Shown: positions 49,301-61,900 of the stretch, piece by piece
How the letters are laid out: every line of letters starts with the position of its first letter
Numbering within the stretch: position 1 is the stretch's first letter
Source: Triparma columacea
Lineage: Eukaryota; Sar; Bolidophyceae; Parmales; Triparmaceae
NCBI GenBank assembly: GCA_030267965.1
Contig: BRYA01000075.1
Coordinates: 1-64,000, forward strand
Direction: 5' to 3'
Length of the DNA: 64,000 bases
Position numbers and translations under genes: made by a program
Notes under the pieces: generated by a model
What the model was told of the DNA's origin: nothing
Databases searched by the model: none
What the model saw: only the letters and a program-made list of their open reading frames with translations

Positions 49301-52300
49301 GGCAGCGGTAACGGACACGTGATTAGCCTCCTCGCCGGAGTCCCACAGAATTATGTCAGCCTCAGCCAGACCGACGTGGCTTACTTTCAGGTTAGGCTGG
49401 GTTCCGGGCATGACGACGTTAGGGTGTTCCTTCAGCCGAGGTCAGGAAGTTTTACTATGTACGCCAAGAAGTGTTCGGGGACAGGCTGTGAGGTGAGATT
49501 GGGCGTGGTGGAGAACGTCGGTATGGTGGTGGTGGTGGTGCAACATTCTGGATTGTGCGCCAATGTTTACTTTCGCGTACTAAGCAACTTTTCTCCCCCC
49601 TCGTGCACAGACTTCCCTTCCTGGTCCCGATGACAACATCTCGCAGTCGTCGTGCTCGAATGGCCCCATGGACTTGAAGATGAGCCGAAATGAGACCGCC
49701 GGGTCGAGCTATTTGGTTGCTGTCACCCCTTGTGGTCCAGCGGGGGATGGTTCTGGCGGAGAGTATACGATTACTGGCAATGTTGAGAGCACGGTCCTCA
49801 CTCTTAGCATGGGACAGAGCGTGACAGACTACACGAAGAAAGACGAATACGCGCAGTTCAAGGTTTACAACTCCGAGATAGGGAAGGAGATCTTTTTCAT
49901 GCTCACTAGCCTGAGCGGCGACTGCGATCTCTTTGTGAGCACATCGCCAAACCCAACCAGAGAGATGCACATGTGGGGGCAGAGTAGGATGGGCAGCGAC
50001 GCAATTACAATCTACCCCGAGAACACCAACTACTGCGACGATTGCTATTACTTTGTCGGAGTGTATGGATACGACGAGAGCTACTTTTCCCTCCTCGCAA
50101 CGCTGAAGGACGACACTCCGACGGTGCTTTACCCTGGCATGCCCCAGAACGACCACGTCGTGGAGAGTGGGGTAAACCACTACGTCTTTCAGTTCATGAG
50201 AACATCCTCGGATGCCGCTGCTGAGTCCGAGAGCATTACCATTGAGCTCACCCCGGCCTTCGGAGACCCTGACATTTTCGTGATTGTTAGCAACGGGGAG
50301 GGAGAAGGGGGAAATGGAGGGAGGGGGCATCCGGGACCCTTCAACTACGACTACGACAGCATGGCCAACAACCAGGTTGCCGATAGGGTTGTGATAAGGA
50401 CCAACTCGGAGAAGTTCAACTCCCTGTGCCCTCTGTCTTCTGCCTCATGCAGGCTGCAGATTGCAATTACGGGCTTTCACGAATCAGACTTCGTCCTTCT
50501 TGTGAAGACGGACGTAGCAGTGGTGAGTTGATAGGGACAAAGCGGGGCAGAAAGGGGAGCGAGGAGCGATTCGACCGCGAAGGATGAAAGCGGCGGAAAT
50601 ACTAACGTGCCCCCCCACCTTCCCTCTCCTCAGACTCGCCTGGCTATTGACGTCCCATTCCAAGGAACCCTTGCAAGAAGGAGCTACGAGTACTTCAAGG
50701 TTAGCGTCGGTAACATCGAGGACACGTTACAACTCGCGCTGACTCAAACTGCCGGCGAGAGCGTGCTATTTGCGAGCTGCACCACGGAGAATCCGACAGT
50801 TGCGGCACACGAATTCAGGAGCTCATCTGGGTTCGAGACGACAACTACTATAAGAGGCGAGAGTTTACAGAGCAGGGGATGTACAAGCTTTCCTGCGGAC
50901 GTGTACGTGGGAATTTACAACAACATGACCGATTTGACTTCCTCCTTTGTTCTCACCGCTAGCTTGGTTGGTGGAGATGGAGACGGAGGAGGGGGGGGAG
51001 AAGGAGGGGGGGGGAACCCGACGAGGCTGCCCCACGGCACAGTCTTGAGCGGTGATGTCGAATACCACCACTTTGAGTACTACAGGGTTATGGTCGGAGA
51101 AGGAGATAGTGGGGAAGACTTAGCAATTTCCGCTACTGTGGCCAGCGGGGACGTTGACTTGTATGTGAGTTATGACTGGGAGAATAGGCCGTACTGGGAC
51201 GAGGCAGGGGGGGTGAAGAATTTTCTGTGGAGCTCTGCCCACTCTGGAAGCAGCTTCGACGAGGCCGTGACTATTACGGGACTGAACCCTGGGGAACACC
51301 CATCTTACATTATCGGAGTCCTGGGAACCTACACCTCTTCGGCCTCGAGCTCTTGCATCGATGACAATGACTTTCCGAGTCAGGCTGATTGCGAGTGGCT
51401 TGTTGGTAATGATGTTATGGACTGTGATGGATTTTTTTGTGATTCTTGTCTGTTTCCTCACAACTGTGACAAGACTTGCAACTTTTGCACCGACTCCGGG
51501 ACCCCTCAAGGCACCTCTACCTACACAATCGTTGCTGATATGTCTTCTACCATCATTAGGCTTGTCGACGGAGTCCCAGTGACGAGCTACGTTGGGACTC
51601 ACGAGTACAAGTACTTCAGGACCACCGTCGTGGACCCAAATACTGACGTAATGATCTCGCTAACTCCATTGAACGGGGGAGATCCGGACCTGTACGGTGA
51701 CTTTGCTCCCATTCGTTTCCCGAACCGCACACATTACTCCTTCGTGAGTATGGGCTTCCACGAGGACACTACGCAGCTGCAGAGTACATTTATTGAGGGC
51801 AAATGCGGGGGAGAGACTGCATTTGAGGATGGGGGTTGTGACATATATATTGGGGTGTATGGGTGGAATCACTCGAGATTCACAATCATGAGCAAGATTG
51901 ATTATGGGTGGAGCAGGTGAGTGAAGGGGGAGGGGGGGATGAGTTAGGTTTTAATACGTTATATAATTATTGCTAACCTGGATAAACGCAGCCCTTCGCT
52001 TTTGGTCGATGGCCAGCCCCAGAGCGAATCTGTCGCCAAGGGCCAGTACAGATACTACCAGAAACATGTCGGAATTGAGGAGGGGGCAATCATTAGCTTC
52101 ACTTTGAGCCCAACGAGCGGCGACCCAGACTTATATTTGACCACCAGCAGAGAAAGGGAGCCAGGGAGGTGAGTAGTGGGGGGAGAAGCTGTGAGCGAAG
52201 TAACAACGAACAAACCGCTCGTCAAATGGCTCTAGTCACCCAATATTAACACGCAACGCGTCATTTTGCCCACTCCTCTCCTAACCCGCTGTTGCAGGTT

Positions 52301-55300
52301 CGAGTACGACCTCAAGTCCATGGGCATGGCAGGGGCTGATAGCATCATAATCAGACCCGGCGACGAGCACTACTGCGTGGACTGCATATTCTACCTCGCC
52401 GTTTACGGCTTCAAGGACTCTGACTACAGCATCGTCGCGGCGAGTGGGATGACAATGCTCACGTGTGGCACGGTGGCCAATGGTATTGCAGACGCAAACG
52501 AAATGGTTTACTACTCGTACTACCACTCTGGAGAAAGGGGCGACCTGGAGATCATCATGACAGCTTTGACCGGCGACCCGGACCTCTATGTGACGGCAGG
52601 GGCGGGTGCAGCAGTTTTACCGACTGTTGACGACTACATATGGGCAGCGAGGAAGATGGGGAGTGACGGCCTTCTCATCTCGAAGGACGACCCGAATTAC
52701 TGCGAGAATTGCGAGTACAATATTGGGGTCTTTGCTTGGAGCTCTCCGTCGACGTTTACCCTGATGATGAATGGAGGGGAGTGCATGATGAACCTGCTGC
52801 CAGGAAGGCCGCAGGCTGGTAATTTGGATGCCGGAGAAATGAAGTACTACAAGATGACGTTAAGGACTGGAGCCGATGATTTGCAGATAAGCTTAACGGT
52901 TGGATATGGGGGAGGAGATATTTATGTCAAAGAACTCAGGGACGGGCAGCAGTGGAACAGGAATGACTTGCCAGTTCATGACGACCAGGACAGTTACGAT
53001 TATACGTCGGCGGGCGTTAGCAACGACGAGCTGTTGATCAATGGGCCCCACGATGGTACGAGAAGTGAAGTGACGACGAGCGAAGTGGTTCCCATTTTGT
53101 CTTCTCGCCGCAGTGCCGCAGTTCATGTCCCTAACTCTCCTCCTCACCCCTCACTCGTCTCCGCAGGTGCCACCACCTTCATTATAGGAGTTTACGCAAC
53201 CACCAGCATGGCTTACAACATCATGGGCACGTTCTTTCAGGCCCCTATCATTCTATTAGAAGGGGTCCCCCAAAGGCACTACGTTGGGGAGGGTCAGACT
53301 GAGCAGTTTATTTTCAACGTGGACAGAAAAGACCGGGACATCATGATCACCACGACTGCGATTACTGGTGATCCCGACATTTTGGTCAGCTACGACAACA
53401 GCAACCCTTACTGCATGGAGGACGAGTCGGGCAACAGGTAAGGGTGGTCGAGCGTAGTGAGTGTTGCATCAACGAGCCGTCTCATACTGACCCAATTTGG
53501 CACTTTGCTCTTCGTAGCTTCACAACCAGGTGCGGCAACTTCACCTGGAAGGCGAATGATTACCACGACGACCAGTTGATTATATCTCACGAGAACCCTT
53601 GCTCTACGTCGAACGGCGATGCTTGTTCCAACACTGACGTGTTCGATGAGGGCGTCTTCTACCTCGGAATGTACGGGTTCGAAGCGAGTAGCTTCAGCAT
53701 CGTAGTGAACTACTTTGGAGGGACCACAAGCTTGGTGGGGGGACAACCCCAGACTGGGGAGACCATCATGACGAGCATATGCGGGAGAAGGAACAGCCAG
53801 GGGAGCTGTGTGGGCAGCGATGTAAGGGAGGGGGAGGTGGGGTACTTTGAGTACAGACTTGGAAGCGACGATTGGGGAGCGGGGGGGACGCATGTGAGGT
53901 GAGGAAAGGAAGAGCGAAACTGGAGGATAGAAGCGATGCTCGAGAATTTGCGAATTTGTCAGGAACCTGGCACTAATCCGGAACCTTGCACTAATCCTAC
54001 TACTACTTCACGCCCGCTACGCAGCTTTGGCGTCACTCCACGCTGCGAGGACGAGTTTGGAGGCTCCACTAACCCCGGTTGCACGGACGGTCCTTCCATG
54101 ACGGTATTTGTGAAAGTCTGCCTCGAGGAATCAGAGGTGAGGTGTGGGGGGAAAGTGAGATCCTGGGAGTAGAGTACGAAGCGTCTTTTTTGCTAATCTC
54201 GTTCGGTCTTCGCTTCGCTCTTTGCAGGTTTCCGGTGGGTGCACAGTGAACGACATGTACCCGACAGCGGGCAACAGCGACCTGTCAGAAACCGTTTCTG
54301 GGGGAGAGAGGAGCACTGTGTTCATTGCGAACGATCCTGCGCACCCTGGAAGCCCCGGGACCTGCAAGCCTACAAAAGATGGGGGCAAGTGCGTGTACTA
54401 CATCGCGGTGGAGGGCGAGGAAGGGTCGGCGGAGACGGGGAAGTTTGACATTGTGGCGCAGACGCCTGAGAACATTGGGGTTATTCCTTGCAGGCCAAGC
54501 CCGCCCCCTGATGGGGTCATCAACTGGGGCGTAGAGAACCTGGGATCGGGCTCTAAGGAGAGTATAAGTTACGAGGTTTGCGGGGGAGACCTCATTGAGG
54601 GTGGAGTCCTGGACGTCAGCCTGGAGGAATGTAGCGGGAACCTCCGGCTCCTGATCTGCGACGGAGACGGAGGTTGCGAGGGGATCGTACCTACGGGGAA
54701 CGACTATAGCGTCGCAAGCACAGAGGGTAAGACGTGCACCGGCGATGATGATCACTGCGAGCTTAACTACGATAAGTTCCCGAGAGTCACCATTGGGAAG
54801 GGGAACGAGGGTGCGAAGGTTGATACGTACTTCATGACGGTGACGGGTAGTGGAACATACAACTTGAGAATCGCGAGCGTGCCAGCTGGAAAGAGCGTTC
54901 CTGAGTTGTATGGAGGAGGTGGTGTGGAGGTCGAGGGAGGGAAGGGTGGGGGGGGTGTGAAATTGAGTTGGGGCAAGGGTCTGGTGGACGTAGGGAATGT
55001 GGCGGGGGGAAGTAGTAGTTTGATTGACTACGAGGTCTACTACATCAGAAAGAGTTTGTACCAGGCCAAGGAGATGGAATACGACGAGACATCTTCGGAG
55101 ATCAACGCCATCAGCAGGTGCGGTCTTCAGCACATGATTGACGTGGTGCAGGAGGACATCAACGCAGACGTAAATACCGTCGACTACGGAATGGTCTACA
55201 AAGATAATAAAGATAAAGATGTGGAGAAGCTGGAGTTCGGGGATGGTGAATTGGTCAAGGGGGAGGTTTACGACTTTTATGTGGTTGGCAAGTGCGACTA

Positions 55301-55910
55301 CAGGTGCTTGGCGAATGTTGCCCCGAGTGTATGTACGGACAGGAACAGGTGCAAGACGGTTTACGGAATTTACTCGAAGGCCTCGTTTCAGGTAGGGTCA
55401 GGCGGGGGCGGAATGTTCAGAGGCGGGGCAGGGGGGTTGGTTGGGGTGGTAGCTGCTGTGGTGGTGGCTCTTGCTGCGGTAGTGGGAGTTGGGTGTCTGA
55501 TTAAGAGGAGATGGGGGGCAGGGAGAGGGAGAGGGGGGAGGAGGGATGTTGGGGGGGGGGCGGACTTGGAGGAGTTTGATCTCGAGACTTTTAGCCCCTT
55601 CAGGGTTGAGGGGGTAAAGGAGGTGACAGGAGAGGGGGGAGGGGCTGGTCTGGGGGATAGCGCGATTGAACTTTCTATCATAAAAAGTGATACGGGAGGG
55701 GGGGGGGCGGTGCTTGGGGGAGAGCTCGGGGGGTTTGGAGCGAGGGCAGGTGCAGGAGCAGGGGCGGCGGCGGAGGAGGAGGAAGAGGTGAAATCAGGTT
55801 ATGTACCTCCTGCGGCGATCCAAGCGGGGAACCCCTTCGAGGAGAAGCCGATCAACCCTTTCAAGCACGACGAGGCGGCAGAGGAGGAGAAGGAGACGTA
55901 CGAGATATGA
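46353..55910 (+). CDS. Giant type I membrane protein with PPC-like repeats and NPF motifs
   Basis: Thirteen exons (46353-46590, 46691-46819, 46941-47074, 47184-48559, 48640-49492, 49611-50522, 50634-51916, 51992-52168, 52298-53055, 53167-53437, 53518-53898, 54025-54136, 54228-55910) sum to 8307 bases, about 2768 residues, with every junction in frame. MRVLSSLLLLVVLVTDNFS is a signal peptide. The ectodomain is made of ten or more units of about 120-150 residues resembling bacterial pre-peptidase C-terminal (PPC) beta-sandwiches: a YxYYxx strand, then GDPDLYV-type motifs (YGDPDVYV, FGDPDIFV, SGDPDLYL), often YCxxCxYxIGVxxW and an F-T-L end strand. A fibronectin-like segment precedes the single membrane helix (about 2609-2633). 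The cytoplasmic tail of about 135 residues ends with two NPF motifs (AGNPFEEKPINPFKHDE), the classic EH-domain endocytic signal. Ligand unknown. Confidence 0.82.
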
Positions 55911-56017
55911 GTGGTTACGATATATGCAAGAAGTAAGAAGAAGCTGTTGCTTTTTGATCTGAATATCTGCTGCTCATTGGTTTTGATATGCCCTCATCCC
56001 CCATAGGTGTTGTTAGC

Positions 56018-56492
56018 TTACATGAGATCGTCGTCGTTGTCGTCGGAATCGTCAGAGTCGAGACCATAGTTCCTCCTTTGTATCTTGACCTTGGTTTGGG
56101 GAGCATCCTGTCCACCCTCGAGCATCTGGATGAGACGGGTCTCGCTAATTTTCCCGGGCAGCTTTCCAGAGGTTGCCATCTGGACGAGCTGATTCTCGAT
56201 TGCTGCGGCTTTTTCTTTCTTCACGATTTTGATTCTCTGCAGTCTCTCATAAGCAGACGCCTCCATGATCTGCTCTAGGATGCCCTGTATTTGGGCATTA
56301 CGTTCAGCCGCTTTATCCCCTCCTACGATATTTCGTTCGGAAAAAGGTAAAGTGCGCGCCAAAAGCGGGTGTGCGGAAGGTGGTGAGGCGCAGAAAGGCA
56401 ATTTGGAGGGTTCAAGTGCACTCACCTCCGTTCTGATCAGCAGTAAATCCCTCAGGGATCTCGCTAGAGTCGATTCCTGTGATACCATCCAT
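56018..56492 (-). CDS. PDCD5: PDCD5/TFAR19 family protein
   Basis: Exons 56492-56426 and 56322-56018, phase 1, 123 residues, the usual PDCD5 length. Exon 1 is a short acidic leader (MDGITGIDSSEIPEGFTADQ). Exon 2 has the conserved helices: AQIQGILEQIMEASAYERLQ, IKIVKKEKAAAIENQLVQMA, SGKLPGKISETRLIQMLEG, then TKVKIQRRNYGLDSDDSDD with the acidic tail. The family is an archaeal/eukaryotic DNA-binding-like three-helix protein with nuclear and chaperone-related (tubulin folding, p53/Tip60 in animals) roles. It is convergent with the giant receptor gene (107 bp between stops). Both splice sites are canonical. Confidence 0.92.
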
Positions 56493-57023
56493 GTGGAGTA
56501 CTAAGTTGATAGTGGGGGAGGGAGGGATAGGGGGTTAGGGTAGGGAGGAGGCCTGAAATTTTATAAATGGGGTGGCTTGGATTCGGGTGTGGGTTATGCC
56601 AGGGTAGAAAAGAGGGTTAAGGGACGAGGGATAAGTTATGAGAGATGAACATGGGCAAACGTGGGTATTGCGACAAGAAGGAGGAATAAAGGATGCAGGG
56701 GGGAGCTTTGAACCCACATTCTTTTTTTGGGTCAACTCTGCCCTCTCTGCCCTAAAATAAAAGGATAAAATCTAGGTTCTAGGTGCTTGGGGGTGGGTGG
56801 GGTGAGAGGGAGAGGAGGCGGGATGGGGTGGGAGAGATTGGCGGGGGAGAGAAGGGGGTTGGGAGTGCGAAATTGCCGCAAAAAAGAAAGCTCACTCCTT
56901 CATTTCTTTGATGGAAACAAGGTTGTCATTTTTGGATTGCGAGCTCTTCTTGTATCGCAATGTGCCTGCTCCGGCGTGTGAAATTTGAATGCATTTTGGT
57001 TGCTTAGTTGCGTATCTGTGAAG
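56493..57023. other. Intergenic spacer
   Basis: About 530 bases of G-rich (on this strand) sequence between the PDCD5 start and the phosphoribulokinase stop. It has a long run of GGGTGGG-like repeats near 56790-56860. I see no credible coding sequence, RNA gene or repeat family. Confidence 0.5.
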
Positions 57024-58668
57024 CTACTGGGCAACGGCCTGCTTAGCGTCGGCCTTGGTTCTTGCGGCCTTCTTCTCATAAAGCTCGCGGATCTTGAATG
57101 AGGCGAGGGTCTGGAAGAACCCTGTGCCGTTATCGGACCCAGGGGCGTCGGCAAGCTTGAGCATCTGCTGGGTGAGCTCTCCATAGAACTTGGTGGCGGT
57201 GTTAGAGAGATGGGACTCGACGTAGACAAGCTCCTGGAGATTGTCAAAGGCACCATCCATCTCAACGACAGAGACGTCGTTGCCGTAGAAGGTGTCCGCG
57301 CCGTACTTGAACTTGATTCCAGGAATGGAGCAGGACAGCTTCTTGCCGCAGGGGGTCCAGTCGATAGTGCTCCCCTCGTCAAAGAGGTAGACGGGGTTGA
57401 AGTCCGGGATGCCCTCCTTCTGAATCATGCGCACGCGGAGGGTCTTGGTGTCGTCTTTCTGAAGTTCGGTTGGCAGGACTTGGATTGTAAGGTCGGAGAA
57501 TTCCTTCTGGGGGGCGATGTAGGCGTCGAAGTCGGGCTTGCGGGCCTCAATGGAGGCCTGGATGGACTCGAGGGAGTGGCCGCGTTCCTCCATATCGCGC
57601 TGGATCTTCCAGGCAAATTTCACCTCGTCGGAGATATCGAGGTATAGAGAGAAGTCGAGGAGGTCGCGGACGCGCTCGTCGTACATAGGGTGGAGGCCCT
57701 CTACAATGACAATGGGTGTGGGTTCAATGGTCTCGGGGGTGTCGAGAGTGCCATTGACGTGGTTGTAGATGGGCTTGGAAATGGTCTTGCCCTCCTTGAG
57801 CTGCTTGAGCTGATCGTACATTGTGTCGAAGTCGTTCTCAAGGGGATTGAGCGCAGTGAGCTTGGTAACTTTGCGACCTGCGCGGTCGTTCAAATGGAAG
57901 TCATCGAGGCAAATAACAGTGGTCTGGTCGCTACAGTCGAGGGGAGGGGGGGAAGGGTGAGGGGGGGAAGGGTGAGCTGTGGTTGAATTCACCTTCGCAT
58001 CTTCCTTCCTTCATCAAGCTCACCTCACAAGGGTGTTTGTCTCCCATCCTCCTCCATCAAAGCCACCACCGAGGGGTCCGACACTCTCTCCGCCGAAAAT
58101 ATTGGTCAACCGGCTAATGTGAGGGAAGGAGATCGGGGGAGGGAAAAGGGTTTTCAGGTTAGGGTGAGAATGATTTTGGAAATGGGATGGTCTCATGGTG
58201 GATTGTGGGTGAGGTTGCATGAGTACTCTGAATGGGGTACTCACCGCATGAAGGTAGATTTTCCGCATCCAGAGTCAGCTGCAACTCCAATGAGGGTAAC
58301 TCTGTAGGTTTAGTGTAAGGGAGAGTGTTAGAGGGAGAGTTGAAGCTTAAATAAGAATGCGTTGGCGATCCTCTTGTCTAAAATTGAGAAATCATGGTAT
58401 ATAAGCGAATACTTCTTGTTAAATAATAGTCACACCGATGAAATAAGTGTAAATAAAAGTAAGTACCAAACGATGAACAGTTATACTGTTGATTGAAACA
58501 CAAAAAACAGAATTTTAGTGCGAGTAGGTGGCCGATGACTTACTTTTCTCCTGGCTTCAGAGCATCAAGCTGCATGGAGTTAGTGCGGAAAGTGGGCATT
58601 CGGAGCCCTGTATTGACAGTGGTCCATGCAGAAGCAGAAGCGACGAGGCTGAGGGCGAAAAGCTTCAT
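57024..58668 (-). CDS. PRK: Phosphoribulokinase, plastid (Calvin cycle)
   Basis: Four exons (58668-58544, 58301-58245, 58113-58024, 57930-57024), all phase 2, encode 392 residues. The enzyme phosphorylates ribulose 5-phosphate to ribulose 1,5-bisphosphate. MKLFALSLVASASAWTTV is a signal peptide with W at the cleavage point, giving a plastid presequence. Exon 2 carries the P-loop GVAADSGCGKSTFM; exon 3 has RLTNIFGG; exon 4 begins DQTTVICLDDFHLNDRAGR (Walker B/catalytic Asp) and continues VIVEGLHPMYDERVRDLLDF and AWKIQRDMEERGHSLESI. The cysteine in the P-loop (SGCGKS) corresponds to one redox cysteine of plant PRK. The second regulatory cysteine equivalent is not obvious near exon 3, in line with the weak thioredoxin control reported for chromist PRK. 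Confidence 0.95.
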
Positions 58669-58901
58669 GTTGAAAATGTGAAATTAGCTAGGTGGTACCT
58701 CGATTTACACGTGGGTCTCCAAGTCTTGTCCGGGGGTCAGAAGTTGAGAAGGACAAAAATACCAGAAAAATACTGTAATCCAGTAATTCCGAAATCCCTC
58801 CTTCGTTCTTCTGTTTCGTGCTTCCAGATAAAGTAGACGTGCCTAGTCTTGTCTGATAGCGGTTCCAAAAAGGTAACTCAGCTATCTTTGGCCTCCCTGG
58901 C
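58669..58901. promoter_or_regulatory. 233-bp divergent promoter
   Basis: The short gap between the phosphoribulokinase start codon (minus) and the start of the cysteine-repeat receptor gene (plus) must hold both promoters. No TATA box stands out, and one reading frame through it is not conserved-looking. Confidence 0.45.
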
Positions 58902-61900
58902 ATGAACTCCAGCATCATGCCCGAGATATGCAGGCGAGTGAAAGTGTATCATATTTGCCTAATCTTTTGGGCCTTCTTAGTCGTAGTTGGAGGGAGGTCA
59001 TTGGGTGAGGTGAATGTGGGTGATATGAACGGACTGTTTAACACGGTCAGTAATGGTGCAGGCTCCAGTTTTAACACAGGCAACTCCATCAAGGCGAACG
59101 GTGACTCTGCGATTCTAGCTGTTGGGTCGTATAAAGGCTCAGAGGGGACTTGTGCAGCTAGTTGGGTCATGCTGGAGATACACAACTTGAATGGAGAGGT
59201 CAAGTGTGTGGATGACGCCGCAAGCTGTGTGTTGGATGGAGAGAATGCAAGAAGAGGGATGAATGTGTATGGAACTGGGAGTGGTACACTTCTTCTCCGA
59301 GCTCTCACCTTCGACAAGGGGTATGCTAGTCGTGGTGGAGGGATTGAAATAAGGGATGGTGCCGTAGTCGACTTAGAGTTCCTAATTTTCTCCAACAGTA
59401 GAGCTACAAGTAGTGGTTATGGAGGTGGAGCAATTTATGTTTCTGATAGTAAAACTACTGTCGATGCCTACGGAACGAGCTTCAATGGAAACACTGCAGA
59501 CTCAGGAAATGGTGATGATATTTACAACCGCAACAGTGAGGCAACCATCAACATCCACAATACGTGCCCTTCTCCCTACTCCTCCAACACTCCAATCCAA
59601 GGTAAGACGAGAATGAGGATTGTGTAGTCTGTAGAACCATTCCTAACCCCACAACTCACTCGCTTTACGTTACCACTGCACCAATTCCTATAGGGTCCGC
59701 TTTGGACACTTCCGGCACCGTCAACGGCAATAAATACTCATACTCTGAGTGCTATTACTACTGTGCTGCTGGCTACTATAACCCATCCGGTGGAGCTTCA
59801 AGTTTAGATTGTGAAGCTTGTGGCGAGGGGAAATACAGTACGTCCACTGGAGCCTCAAGCGACGCTACATGTGTAGACTGCGGCACCGGGGATTACTCTG
59901 GTCCCGCCTCTCCCACCTGCACAACTTGTCCCGCAGGAAAGGTTCTCAACAACGCTTTCACCGGTGACGAGTCTTTGGCGTGTACGTCCTGTGAAGCTGG
60001 TCAATTTTCTCCTCCGGGATCTCTCTCCTCCTCCTCCTGCACACCCTGTCCGGCGGGGAAGTATCTAGTGAACGCTGCGTCTGGCGACGAGTCCTCCGCA
60101 TGCTCTGGCTGTGCCATTGGCAAGTACAGCACGGCCACGGCTGCAACGAGCGAAGCCACCTGTGCAACCTGCCCCAAAGGTTCCTACACTGACACTGAAG
60201 GCACAGTATCCTGTTATTCATGCCCCGCTGGCCGCTTCAACTCCGACGAAGCCACCTCTCCCAACCTTCATGACTCCCTCTCCACCTGCTCCATCTGCTC
60301 TGCCGGTAAATACAATCCTGACCAGGCCACCGATCCTGACCTCCACGCCTCATGCGTAGATTGTCCTGTAGGGAGTATGAACAACGACGACGGCATCGAT
60401 GCTTCAAACCACGATGACCTAAATGACTGCACCATATGTGCTGCAGGGAATTTTGCCTCTGATACCGGTTCCACTTCGTGCGCCATCTGCCCTGCAGGCA
60501 AATATAACCCTGACCAGGCCACCGACCCTGCCCTCCACGCCTCCTGTGAAGCTTGCCTTCCTGGAAAGTTCAATACAGACCAAGGCATTGCTGTTATGCT
60601 TCACGATGACGTCGGCGATTGCTTCTCCTGTGATGTCGGCAAATTTAGCAACGATGAGAATGGGGCGTCTTCTTGTCAAGACTGTGCCGCAGGTCTCATC
60701 TCTGGTTCTGGCGCCTCCGCCTGCTCGACCTGCCCTATGGGATATAAGTGTACTGACGGAGTTGTTGGTTCACCATGCCCAGCTGGAAAGTATAGTGACG
60801 GCACAACATCGGAGTGTTCCACGTGCAAGCCAAAATACAAGTGCCCTGGTGGAACAGACAAGGTGAGAATTGACAAAGTGGAAAGTTGCACAATGATGTT
60901 TATGTTATGATTGGAGTCTAGCTCTACAAACACCCTTCCTTGCCACCCCTCCTCACTCACTCTACCTCGCTCGTCCCAGATCCCTTGCCCTCCCGGAAGC
61001 TTCTCTTCCTCACCCTTTCAGTCCACGTGTACTAGCTGCGAGGCAGGAAAGTTCCAGTCCGACGAGGCGAGGGATGAATGCGTCCCCTGCACTGCGGGGC
61101 ACTTTTGTCCTGCCTCCTCCACTGTCCCTCTCCCATGTTTACCAGGTTCCACTTTCCAACCAGACGCCTCTCAGATTTCCTGCAAGTCTTGCTCCAACTG
61201 TCCTGTCGGAGAAGTTATGACGGAAGGTGAGGGTTGGCAGAATTGTGATCTCTCCAGCACAGCATTTGCTCACTCACTCTGGCCTCCCTTCCCTTTCACA
61301 TTTTGCCATCTCGTTGCAGAATGCACCATCACGACTGATCGTCAGTGCTCCCCCTGCGTCGCTCCTACCTACTCGGACGACGGCCTCACGTGCAAGGAGT
61401 GCGACGGAGAAGGCCAGTACAACGATGAGGATCGGGCCGCCTTTTGCAAGACAGCCAAGGCCGGATACAGGCCGATGTTGGATCGCAAGGGGCAAGAACC
61501 ATGCATTGAAGGAACTTTCTCTATTGGCGCCAACGACACGTGCACAACCTGCCAAGAAGGAACCTTTTCCAGGGTTGGTGCTTCCTCCTGCCTCCCCTGC
61601 CCCCAGCACGAGACCCCAAATGAGGATACGCAATCTTGCGACTGCATGCCGTCCTTCTCCAGAATAGGTGATGGCGACTCATGTACCTGCAAGGCCGGGG
61701 AGACCCTCATGGGTACCTCCTGCGAACCCTGCGAGAAGGGAAAATGGAAGACATCGATCGGCGTCACCAGCTGCTCTCGTTGCGAGGACACTCTCAAGGG
61801 GTCCGTCACTGAGAATTCTGGCTCAACCTCTTCATCCTCCTGTATCTGTCCCTCCCGTACCTACGGTGACGGGAAGGGCTCCTGCGTTCCAATTGAGGAG

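Noticed and set aside
60268..60960. Minus-strand and alternative frames over the cysteine-repeat region
   Set aside because: They are shadows of the tandem GCC2/GCC3 repeats and share their periodicity. No motifs of their own.
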